Origin: Ferruginibacter sp.
Lineage (GTDB): Bacteria > Bacteroidota > Bacteroidia > Chitinophagales > Chitinophagaceae
Direction of reading: 5' to 3'
NCBI GenBank assembly: GCA_013141435.1
Contig: JABFQZ010000014.1
Location: 113,792 to 156,008 of the forward strand
DNA: 42,217 nt
The translations under genes were made by a program, and so were the position numbers. Shown piece after piece: positions 30,713 through 38,145 of this stretch. How positions within the stretch are numbered: the first letter of the stretch is position 1; every line of letters starts with the position of its first letter. A model generated the notes under the pieces. It had not been told where the DNA came from and made no database searches. It saw nothing but the letters and a program-made list of their open reading frames with translations.

Positions 30713-31948
30713 ATGATTGAAAGTTTTCATGCTTCATCTGCAAGTCAATATTTTATAAATTTAGAAGATAAATATGGTGCACATAATTATCATCCATTAC
30801 CAGTAGTATTAAAAAAAGGAAACGGCGTTTTCGTTTGGGATGTAGACGATAAAAAGTATTTCGATTTTTTGAGTGGCTATTCGGCAGTAAACCAAGGACA
30901 TTGCCACCCAAAAATTATTGATGCACTTGTAACACAAGCGCAAAATCTTACACTTACATCAAGAGCATTTTACAACGACCAATTGGGCGAATACGAAAAA
31001 TATATTACATCTTATTTTGGGTACGATAAAGTATTGCCTATGAATACTGGTGTAGAAGCAGTTGAAACCGCTATGAAACTTAGCCGCAAGTGGGGTTATG
31101 AAGTAAAAGGAGTAGAAAAAAATTGTGCTAAAATAGTGGTATGCAATGAAAACTTTCATGGCCGTACTTTGGGGGTAATTTCTTATAGCACCGATGTATC
31201 AGCAACCAATAATTTTGGTCCTTTTTTGCAAGGGTTTTGCAATATTCCTTTTAACGATATAAGTGCTTTAGAAAAAGCCTTAGAAGATAAAAATGTAGTA
31301 GCATTTATTTTTGAGCCAATACAAGGCGAGGCAGGAGTAGTAGTGCCCACAGAAGGATATTATAAATCGGTAAGAGAACTTTGCACAAAGTATAATGTAT
31401 TAATGGTAGCCGATGAAATACAAACAGGATTAGGAAGAACTGGAAACCTTTTGGCAGTAGATGTAGAAAATGTAAAACCAGATATTGTTATACTTGGTAA
31501 AGCATTAAGCGGTGGTACATTACCAATTAGTGCAGTACTTTGTAATAATCAAATAATGATGACAATAAAGCCTGGCCAACATGGCAGCACCTATGGCGGA
31601 AACCCTTTAGCATGCAAGGTTGCAATAACTTCACTGCAAGTTTTAAAAGAAGAAAACATGGCTGCAAATGCATTATCAATGGGCGAAATTTTTAGAACCG
31701 AATTGCAAAAAATACAATCGCCATTTATAAAAAACATTAGAGGTATGGGTTTACTAAATGCCATTATAATAAACCATAGCAACAAAGATGCCGCTTGGAA
31801 TTTATGTATAGAAATGATGCAAAATGGATTGCTAGCTAAGCCAACACATGGCGATAAAATACGATTTGCACCACCACTTACAATTAATAAAGAGCAAATT
31901 GAAAATGCAATTTCTATAATAAAAAAAAGTCTGGGTATTTTTGAATAA
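30713..31948 (+). CDS. rocD: Ornithine-oxo-acid aminotransferase
   Basis: The 411-residue class III aminotransferase is PLP-dependent. '[20 protein letters not shown]' shapes the cofactor pocket, '[13 protein letters not shown]' carries the Asp that pairs with the PLP pyridine nitrogen, and 'ILGKALSGG' holds the Schiff-base Lys. '[12 protein letters not shown]' completes the active site. It converts ornithine and 2-oxoglutarate to glutamate semialdehyde and glutamate. The N-terminal '[16 protein letters not shown]' is characteristic of ornithine rather than acetylornithine aminotransferases. Confidence 0.94.
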   Translation: MIESFHASSASQYFINLEDKYGAHNYHPLPVVLKKGNGVFVWDVDDKKYFDFLSGYSAVNQGHCHPKIIDALVTQAQNLTLTSRAFYNDQLGEYEKYITSYFGYDKVLPMNTGVEAVETAMKLSRKWGYEVKGVEKNCAKIVVCNENFHGRTLGVISYSTDVSATNNFGPFLQGFCNIPFNDISALEKALEDKNVVAFIFEPIQGEAGVVVPTEGYYKSVRELCTKYNVLMVADEIQTGLGRTGNLLAVDVENVKPDIVILGKALSGGTLPISAVLCNNQIMMTIKPGQHGSTYGGNPLACKVAITSLQVLKEENMAANALSMGEIFRTELQKIQSPFIKNIRGMGLLNAIIINHSNKDAAWNLCIEMMQNGLLAKPTHGDKIRFAPPLTINKEQIENAISIIKKSLGIFE

Positions 31949-31957
31949 AATAATTAC

Positions 31958-32563
31958 ATGGATACCAATTTGCATCATACATACCACTAAACACACAACA
32001 AAGAACACCTTACAAGTTCAGCTTTTTTGAGAGACGTTGTAATAGGAATGAGCTATGGACTAACAGTATCTTTTGCATTAGCAACAGGGTTAAGTGGCGC
32101 TGTAGATTGCAGCAGCATTATTTTTATAGCAGGCATAGCCGAAATAGCAGCAAGTAGTATTGTAATGGGATTAGGCGGATACTTGAGTGGTAAAACCGAA
32201 CAAGATCATTACTACAACGAAGAACGAAGAGAGTACGACGAAATAGAAAATCTAAGGCATAGAGAAATAATAGAAACAAAAGAATTTTTTGCCAACATTG
32301 GGCTTAGCAAAGAAATACAAGATAAAGCAACCGAAGAAATATCGCAAGATAAAGACCGCTGGGTAGAGTTTATGATGAAATACGAACTTGGGCTAGACTA
32401 GCCAGATCCAAAACGTGCAACCAAAAGTGCATTGAATATTGGCGTATCTTATGTACTTGGAGGCATAATTCCACTTAGCCCATATTTTTCTACCTATGTT
32501 GGTTATTGTATCTTCTCTCTTATCTGCTTATACCTTTTTAAAAATCCGATAGTACCTAGGTAA
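31958..32563 (+). pseudogene. VIT1/CCC1-family iron/manganese transporter, broken by two in-frame stops
   Basis: One frame runs from the ATG at 31958 to the TAA at 32561. It is interrupted by TAA at 31988-31990 and TAG at 32399-32401. Both sides of each stop match the family: 'EHLTSSAFLRDVVIGM' and 'GLSGAVDCSSIIFIAGIAEI' before the second stop, 'PDPKRATKSALNIGVSYVLG' after it. Intact members are about 230 residues. Here the C-terminal helices end early in 'LYLFKNPIVPR'. The remaining open part (32027-32401, TTG start) would encode at most 124 residues with two helices. Family members move Fe2+ or Mn2+. A recent nonsense-mutated pseudogene is the best reading. Confidence 0.85.
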
Positions 32564-32897
32564 ATCCAGCACCTTCTGCTACAAAAGAAAAATTGTTTCT
32601 AATGATAATTTTTTGGACTAATTTATGGCGTCAACGTCTTCTTTTATTCGTAAATAGGTAAAATTATCTCTGAGCAGAAAATCCACTAATCTAACTTCGG
32701 CAAAACATTTAAATTCGTATTGAGTATTATCAATATCGACTATTATGTTGTTGTGTTCTTCTAAACATATCTCAAAAATTCTTTCTTACTTTTTATATCA
32801 TATAAGAGCAATATGTTGGTTATGCTAAAATGACAAAATAACCCTCGGGTAAAAAATGACTAATAAATGTTGTTTCCAATTAATTCATTAAATAATT
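32564..32897. other. 334-bp region with a possible gene remnant
   Basis: On the minus strand a 55-codon open frame (32618-32785) reads like real protein ('YEFKCFAEVRLVDFLL', 'YLRIKEDVDAIN') but has no ATG, GTG or TTG start in a sensible place. It is probably a decayed fragment that I cannot name. The rest holds nothing recognisable. Confidence 0.35.
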
Positions 32898-34286
32898 TTA
32901 CACATCAGTAGCTTCGCCATAAGCCACAGCCACAGCTTCTTTTAGCCCTTCACTCATAGTAGGGTGCGGGTGTACAGCATTCAATAATTCGTGGGCTGTA
33001 GTTTCTAATTTACGAGCCACTACAGCTTCGGCAATCATCTCAGTAACATTACTTCCTATCATGTGACAACCCAAAAACTCTCCATATTTTGCATCAAAAA
33101 TTACTTTTACAAAACCTTCGGTAGCACCACCAGCAGTAGCTTTACCACTTGCCACAAACGGAAATTTACCAACCTTAACCTCATACCCAGCCTCTAAAGC
33201 AGCTTTTTCGGTATAACCCACCGATGCTATTTCCGGACTACAATACGTACACCCTGGTATATTATTATAATCCAAAGGAGTTATTTTATGCCCTGCAATA
33301 TGCTCCGCAGCGTTTATACCTTCTTTACCTGCCACATGTGCTAGTGCTTGCCCTGGAGTACAATCACCTATAGCATACAAGCCAGTAATATTTGTTTGGC
33401 CATTAGCATCTGTAATAATTTTTCCTTTTTCGGTTTTTACACCAAGTTCTTCCAAACCTATGTTTTCAATATTAGCTACAACACCTACAGCACTTAGTAA
33501 AATATCTGCTTCCAATACCATTTCGCCAGTTGGCGTTTTTACAGTAGCTTTTACACCAACTCCACTTGTATCTACTTTTAGTACTTCGCTATTAGTAAGC
33601 ACTTCTATACCTTGCTTTTTAAAATTCTTTTCCAATTCTTTGCTAATATCCTCATCTTCAACTGGCACAATTCTTGGCATAAATTCTACAATAGTTACCT
33701 TAGTACCCATACTATTATAAAAGTATGCAAACTCACTACCAATAGCACCACTACCACATACAAGCATACTTTTTGGTTGCGTAGGCAATACCATAGCCTT
33801 GCGGTAATCTACAATTTTAGTACCATCGATAGGCAAAGTTGGCAATTGCCTTGCTCTTCCGCCCGTAGCAATTATAATATTAGTAGCATCAAGCACTTGT
33901 ACAGCACCATCAGCAGCAGTAACTTGTAACTTATTGGCAGCAACCAATTTGCCAGTACCCATTATTACATCTATCTTATTTTTTTTCATAAGGTAAGCAA
34001 TTCCCTTACTCATTTTTTCGGCCACACCACGGCTACGTTTTATAACTGCATCAAATTCTGCCATTGGGTTTTCTACCTTTATGCCATAATCGGCAGCATG
34101 TTTTGCATACTCATACACTTGGGCACTTTTAAGTAATGCCTTTGTAGGTATGCAACCCCAGTTTAGGCAAATGCCACCAAGGCTTTCTCTTTCTACAATA
34201 GCCACTTTTTTGCCAAGTTGGCTTGCACGAATAGCTGCAGGGTAACCACCTGGTCCACTACCCAAAACAATTACATCATATCCCAT
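32898..34286 (-). CDS. lpdA: Dihydrolipoyl dehydrogenase (E3)
   Basis: The 462-residue protein starts at the ATG at 34284-34286 ('MGYDVIVLGSGPGGYPAA'). An in-frame ATG 39 bp earlier adds a non-family extension. The redox disulfide is Cys40-Cys45 in 'GGICLNWGCIPTKALL'. NAD-binding 'GSGAIGSEFAYFY' and the second FAD motif 'GLYAIGDCTPG' follow. The active-site His-Glu pair of the partner subunit is in 'VHPHPTMSEGLKEA'. It reoxidises lipoamide in 2-oxoacid dehydrogenase and glycine cleavage complexes. No E1/E2 genes are adjacent. Confidence 0.96.
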   Translation of the reverse strand: MGYDVIVLGSGPGGYPAAIRASQLGKKVAIVERESLGGICLNWGCIPTKALLKSAQVYEYAKHAADYGIKVENPMAEFDAVIKRSRGVAEKMSKGIAYLMKKNKIDVIMGTGKLVAANKLQVTAADGAVQVLDATNIIIATGGRARQLPTLPIDGTKIVDYRKAMVLPTQPKSMLVCGSGAIGSEFAYFYNSMGTKVTIVEFMPRIVPVEDEDISKELEKNFKKQGIEVLTNSEVLKVDTSGVGVKATVKTPTGEMVLEADILLSAVGVVANIENIGLEELGVKTEKGKIITDANGQTNITGLYAIGDCTPGQALAHVAGKEGINAAEHIAGHKITPLDYNNIPGCTYCSPEIASVGYTEKAALEAGYEVKVGKFPFVASGKATAGGATEGFVKVIFDAKYGEFLGCHMIGSNVTEMIAEAVVARKLETTAHELLNAVHPHPTMSEGLKEAVAVAYGEATDV

Positions 34287-34378
34287 AAAAATAAAATTAA
34301 AGCTGTTTTTAATAATTAATTGCAAAGGTAAAAGTTAAAACGCATAATTACACAATGCATCTTACTTAATATTTTTTT

Positions 34379-34511
34379 GGGCAGTCATCATATTTGCTAC
34401 TATCAGCATTGGTTCGGTCTCCTTCGCTGTACCGTACGTAAATGTGGGTATATGCTCATTCTTCGCATACCCACATTTACGTACATCGCTCAGTCCACCG
34501 CTGCTTTTCAG
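34379..34511 (-). repeat. Long intergenic palindromic repeat, family 2, copy F
   Basis: This second copy of the element at 24948-25085 lies in the divergent spacer between lpdA and lspA. Its core is a perfect 18-bp stem (34434-34451 with 34467-34484) around a 15-nt loop. The outer blocks TTCGGTCTCCTTCG and CTCAGTCCACCGCTGCTTTT are shared exactly with copy E, while the stem differs at several pairs in a compensatory way. Confidence 0.75.
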
Positions 34512-34692
34512 AATTATTACAGCAATTGGCAACATCAAATTTATTACACATTTTTTTGAAATACCTTACTTAAACAATAAAACTTATCGTTCAAAAGAAT
34601 ATTTTCAATTGCTTTAACCAATAAAAAATTCACAAATCATTTTTATACCCCATATTAACATTTCCAAAATAATAACTCACAATAAATTTCGC

Positions 34693-34700
34693 TATATTTG
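34693..34700 (+). promoter_or_regulatory. -7 element upstream of lspA
   Basis: TATATTTG is a perfect TAnnTTTG, 11 bp before the lspA ATG. The -33 region is not recognisable. Confidence 0.4.
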
Positions 34701-34711
34701 CCACAATTTAT

Positions 34712-35410
34712 ATGAAAAAAATACACATTTTTATAATTGTAGCATTAGTGCTAATTGCAGATCAGGTATTAAAAATTTACGTAAAAACTACTTTTCCTTT
34801 AAATACATCGCATGAAGTATTAGGTAAAAATTTTCAATTGTATTTTGTAGAAAACCCTGGCATGGCTTATGGATGGAAATTTGGCGGTAACTGGGGCAAA
34901 CTTGCATTGACCATTTTTAGACTTGGCGCTGTTATATTTGGCACATGGTACTTAGGTAGCATTATAAAAAAAGGATACACCAAAGGTTTTATAATATGTG
35001 CATCGCTCATATATGCTGGTGCATTAGGCAATTTAATAGATAGCTGTTTTTATGGAATGATATTTGATAAAGGAATGTTGTACAATGCTGGATTAAACGA
35101 TTATGTAAATTATGATGGCTTTGCAAAAATTGCAAAGCCTGGTTATGCATCTTTTTTACATGGCAATGTGGTCGATATGTTGTATTTTCCTATTTTACAT
35201 GGTACATTTCCAAAATGGGTGCCAGGTTGGGGTGGTCAATCGTTTGAGTTTTTTAGACCCATTTTTAATATTGCCGATGCAGCAATAAGTACTGGAGTTA
35301 TTACGTTATTAGTTTTTCAAAAAAGGTTTTTTAAGCAACGTAATATCGAACAACAGGGTCATACAATAGAAACTACATCGTTAATAGACGATGCTTCGCA
35401 AATGAGTTAA
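34712..35410 (+). CDS. lspA: Lipoprotein signal peptidase (SPase II)
   Basis: The 232-residue membrane aspartyl protease has four helices. The first conserved box is 'VALVLIADQVLKIYV' and the second is 'FVENPGMAYGW'. The catalytic aspartates lie in 'GALGNLIDS' and 'FNIADAAIS'. It cleaves prolipoprotein signal peptides before the lipidated Cys. The large loop between the aspartates (about 112-175, with 'VVDMLYFP') is longer than in proteobacteria, as is usual for Bacteroidota. The window encodes several SPII substrates (genes at 10400, 13610, 27779, 35510). Confidence 0.95.
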   Translation: MKKIHIFIIVALVLIADQVLKIYVKTTFPLNTSHEVLGKNFQLYFVENPGMAYGWKFGGNWGKLALTIFRLGAVIFGTWYLGSIIKKGYTKGFIICASLIYAGALGNLIDSCFYGMIFDKGMLYNAGLNDYVNYDGFAKIAKPGYASFLHGNVVDMLYFPILHGTFPKWVPGWGGQSFEFFRPIFNIADAAISTGVITLLVFQKRFFKQRNIEQQGHTIETTSLIDDASQMS

Positions 35411-35509
35411 TAATAAATGATTTTTTTACAAAAAAGAACCATAAATATTAAATTAAAAAAATATTGCTTGTGGTTTAAAATTAAATAACAATAACAAAAA
35501 AATAATCTT

Positions 35510-37000
35510 ATGAAATTTGTACGTATTTTATTTGCCATTTTATCTATTGGCTTTGTATTAAGCGCTTGCCAAAAAGATTTTAGTTACGAATCGGGTGCTG
35601 GGCATGGTACACTTGCTAAAGATGCATTTGGCGATTGTGCATCAATACTTGTAAATGGTAGCTACCAAAAAGATACTTTGCTAAGAGGATCTAATTTTAT
35701 AGAAGTACAAGCAAATTTTACCCAATTGGGCAATTATAGCATAAAAACCGATACGGTAAATGGCTATTCTTTCAGCGCTGTAGGTTATACTGGTGTAGTG
35801 GGTTTAAACACTATTCGCTTAGTAGGTGTTGGAAAACCATTAGTTGCTGGTGTAGATGTATTTACTGTAAAATTTGACACAAGCTCTTGTAAGGTAAATG
35901 TAAATGTAACAATAGGTGCAGGTGGTGTTTTGCCAGCAGTTTTTACACTAAATGGCAACCCTACAGCTTGTGCCGCTGCAACCCTAGCAGGTAACTACAA
36001 TATGAGCTTGCCTACTACTAGTACTGGCAATACGGTTACTATTACCGCTAATGTAACTACCGCAGGTTCATACACAATTACTACACCTTTAGTAAATGGA
36101 GTATCTTTTACAGGTACAGGTACTCTTACAATTGGTGCTAGCCAACCAATAATACTAAGAGCCAATGGCGGCACACCAGCTGCTGCTGGTACGTTTAATT
36201 ATTTAATAACTGGCTCGGCTGGTAATTGTAATTTTGATGTAGTGTACGGTGCTGCACTAGCTCCTGCGGTGTATACGTTTACTTGTGCTGGGGCAACCGT
36301 TTTGGGTACTTACGAAGTGGGCACTGCAATGACAGCATCAAATACTATTACCCTTCCAATTACAGTTGCAACAGGTGGCACTTATATTATTACAACTACT
36401 GTAAATGGTATTACTTTTAGTGGGTCGGGAGTTTTGCCTGCAACACCAGCTGCTCAATCAATTATTCTAACAGCTTCTGGCTCCCCACTTGCTGTAGCAG
36501 CCCCATCTACTTTTGTAATTAGTGGTGGAGGTGGTGCAAATTGTAGTGTAAATATTACTGTTACTGCAGCAGTTGTGCCTGGTACTATTACTGCTTTTGT
36601 AAACGGTGGTGGTACGGTTACAACCTTTAATATTGGAGCTACTGGTTTGCTAACAAGTTTTGGAGGTATATCAACTATCGATATCAGTGGTGATAATAGT
36701 AATGCCACAAATACTGCAAGTATTTTATTAGGTGTTACTAAAACTGGTTCAATTACCACAGGTACATATACACAATCTAATTTAGTTAACACTGCCGATG
36801 GTCAATACGATAATACTACAGGTACTTCTTTTTATGCCAATTTAGTTGGTGGAACTTTAACATTAAATGTTACTTCCATTACTACAGTTGCACCATTGAG
36901 AATACAAGGTACTTTTTCGGGTACCTTTAAAGATGCGTTTGGAACAGGAACCAATACTACAACATTTGCTACTGGTACTTTTGATGTTCCTTACAATTAA
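35510..37000 (+). CDS. Large surface or periplasmic lipoprotein with three cysteine-bounded repeats
   Basis: The 496-residue protein has a lipoprotein signal (lipobox LSAC, Cys20). Three tandem beta-rich domains of about 95-100 residues follow (roughly 40-135, 150-245, 255-350), each opening and closing with a Cys ('GDC...SSC', 'TAC...GNC', 'FTC...ANC') and each containing a 'Y.I.T..VNG..F.G.G' core. The C-terminal domain (355-496) ends 'GTFDVPYN' and resembles DUF6252-like beta domains. Gly, Thr, Ala and Asn are strongly over-represented. Function is unknown, and adhesion or extracellular binding is possible. It has its own terminator. Confidence 0.8.
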   Translation: MKFVRILFAILSIGFVLSACQKDFSYESGAGHGTLAKDAFGDCASILVNGSYQKDTLLRGSNFIEVQANFTQLGNYSIKTDTVNGYSFSAVGYTGVVGLNTIRLVGVGKPLVAGVDVFTVKFDTSSCKVNVNVTIGAGGVLPAVFTLNGNPTACAAATLAGNYNMSLPTTSTGNTVTITANVTTAGSYTITTPLVNGVSFTGTGTLTIGASQPIILRANGGTPAAAGTFNYLITGSAGNCNFDVVYGAALAPAVYTFTCAGATVLGTYEVGTAMTASNTITLPITVATGGTYIITTTVNGITFSGSGVLPATPAAQSIILTASGSPLAVAAPSTFVISGGGGANCSVNITVTAAVVPGTITAFVNGGGTVTTFNIGATGLLTSFGGISTIDISGDNSNATNTASILLGVTKTGSITTGTYTQSNLVNTADGQYDNTTGTSFYANLVGGTLTLNVTSITTVAPLRIQGTFSGTFKDAFGTGTNTTTFATGTFDVPYN

Positions 37001-37023
37001 TAACATTTATTAAATCTTAATAC

Positions 37024-37053
37024 AAAAGCCGACTTAAAATTCGGCTTTTTTTT
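37024..37053 (+). terminator. Intrinsic terminator after the repeat lipoprotein gene
   Basis: AAAAGCCGA (37024-37032) pairs with TCGGCTTTT (37041-37049), followed by further Ts, 24 bp past the stop. Confidence 0.88.
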
Positions 37054-37096
37054 ATATTTTATTTTTAGTTCTCCAAACAATACATGTAAAATAATA

Positions 37097-37558
37097 ATGC
37101 CCACAATACACCCAGGCCAAATATTACTAAGTACCCCACTTTTAAACAATACAGTTTTTGAGCAAACAACAATTTTTATTTGCGAAGCAAATAGTAATGG
37201 TGCTATGGGTTTTATTATAAATAAACCAAGCTACAAATCGTTAAACGAATTGGTAGAGTTTCGCAATTTGCCATATTTTGCTTTGCATAACGGCGGACCA
37301 ATGCAAACTGACAAACTATATTTTATTCATAAGCAACCAAGTATAATACATGGCGGCATACCTATTATAAACCAAATTTACTTAGGTGGTAATTTTGATT
37401 TAGCAATAAAAAATATAAACAATAAAACAATACTAAAGTCTGATATAAAAATTTGTATAGGATACTGTGGTTGGGATACTGGAGAGTTAGAAGCAGAAAT
37501 AGAAGAAGGTTGTTGGAGCATTTTGGAAAACGATAACAGTGTAAATGTTTTCATGTAA
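37097..37558 (+). CDS. YqgE/AlgH family protein
   Basis: The 153-residue protein opens 'HPGQILLSTPLLNNTVFEQT' and contains 'GAMGFIINKPSYKSLNEL', 'LHNGGPMQTDKLYFIH' and 'CIGYCGWDTGELEAEI', all family hallmarks. It is about 25-30 residues shorter than usual and stops after 'ENDNSVNVFM'. The sequence past the stop reads on in the next frame ('SCKKYKFPYLTAMKIL') in a way that could be a lost C-terminus, so a frameshift is possible but unproven. The molecular role of the family is not established. It converges with the STAS gene. Confidence 0.88.
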   Translation: MPTIHPGQILLSTPLLNNTVFEQTTIFICEANSNGAMGFIINKPSYKSLNELVEFRNLPYFALHNGGPMQTDKLYFIHKQPSIIHGGIPIINQIYLGGNFDLAIKNINNKTILKSDIKICIGYCGWDTGELEAEIEEGCWSILENDNSVNVFM

Positions 37559-37609
37559 AAAATACAAGTTTCCATATTTAACAGCAATGAAAATATTACC
37601 CTTTGTATA

Positions 37610-37984
37610 TCAATCAAAATCCCTCATCAATTCTCTTTCTATTTCTTCCATTTGTACAATATCCCAGGCTTCACTTTCGGTAGGTGTTATGTTCATTGTA
37701 TCCAGTAAATCTTGTTTTTCAAAAACGGCAATCACATTTGGTTGCAATTGGCAAACTACAAACGAAAAATTGCTGGCATAAAAATCTTGTTGAATTTTGT
37801 ACATTACTTGTGCAGCTGCTGTATCAATATCTAACACTTGTTGCATTTGCACAATTAAATGAGGTACATTTTTAGTTTTATAAATGGCAAGGTTTTCTAT
37901 TTGGGCTGTCATATTAGCAGTTAAAATAGTTTCTTGTATGTTTATTACTGTAAATTTTTCTTTGGTATCTATTTTGATGTTCAT
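37610..37984 (-). CDS. STAS-domain protein (anti-sigma-factor antagonist-like)
   Basis: The 124-residue protein shows a SpoIIAA-like pattern: N-terminal strands 'FTVINIQETILTANMTAQIE', a central 'LIVQMQQVLDIDTAAAQVM' where Thr after Asp takes the place of the phosphorylatable Ser, and 'SFVVCQLQPNVIAVFEKQDL'. The C-terminal acidic helix ('EAWDIVQMEEIERELMRDFD') is longer than in minimal STAS proteins. It may take part in partner switching, though no kinase or sigma factor gene is adjacent. It is divergent from clpC. Confidence 0.75.
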   Translation of the reverse strand: MNIKIDTKEKFTVINIQETILTANMTAQIENLAIYKTKNVPHLIVQMQQVLDIDTAAAQVMYKIQQDFYASNFSFVVCQLQPNVIAVFEKQDLLDTMNITPTESEAWDIVQMEEIERELMRDFD

Positions 37985-38145
37985 AGTAGTAGCAGTTAAA
38001 GTAACTAAGGTATAAAAAAAAGATTGTTCTTAAAAAGTAGAAAAAAATAATTTTCATATTCTTTTGCACATATCAACATTTTTACGTTTTTAGAAACTAA
38101 AAGCACTGTTTTTTTCGTTAACATTGTACAAGTAAAACTAATAGA

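Noticed and set aside
31988..32401. Stop-codon readthrough or recoding in the VIT-like gene
   Set aside because: The two stops differ (TAA and TAG), no other gene in the window has internal stops, and the C-terminus is also eroded, so decay is simpler.
34377..34559. Plus-strand 60-codon open frame between lpdA and lspA
   Set aside because: It coincides with repeat F, and the homologous copy E does not keep the same frame.
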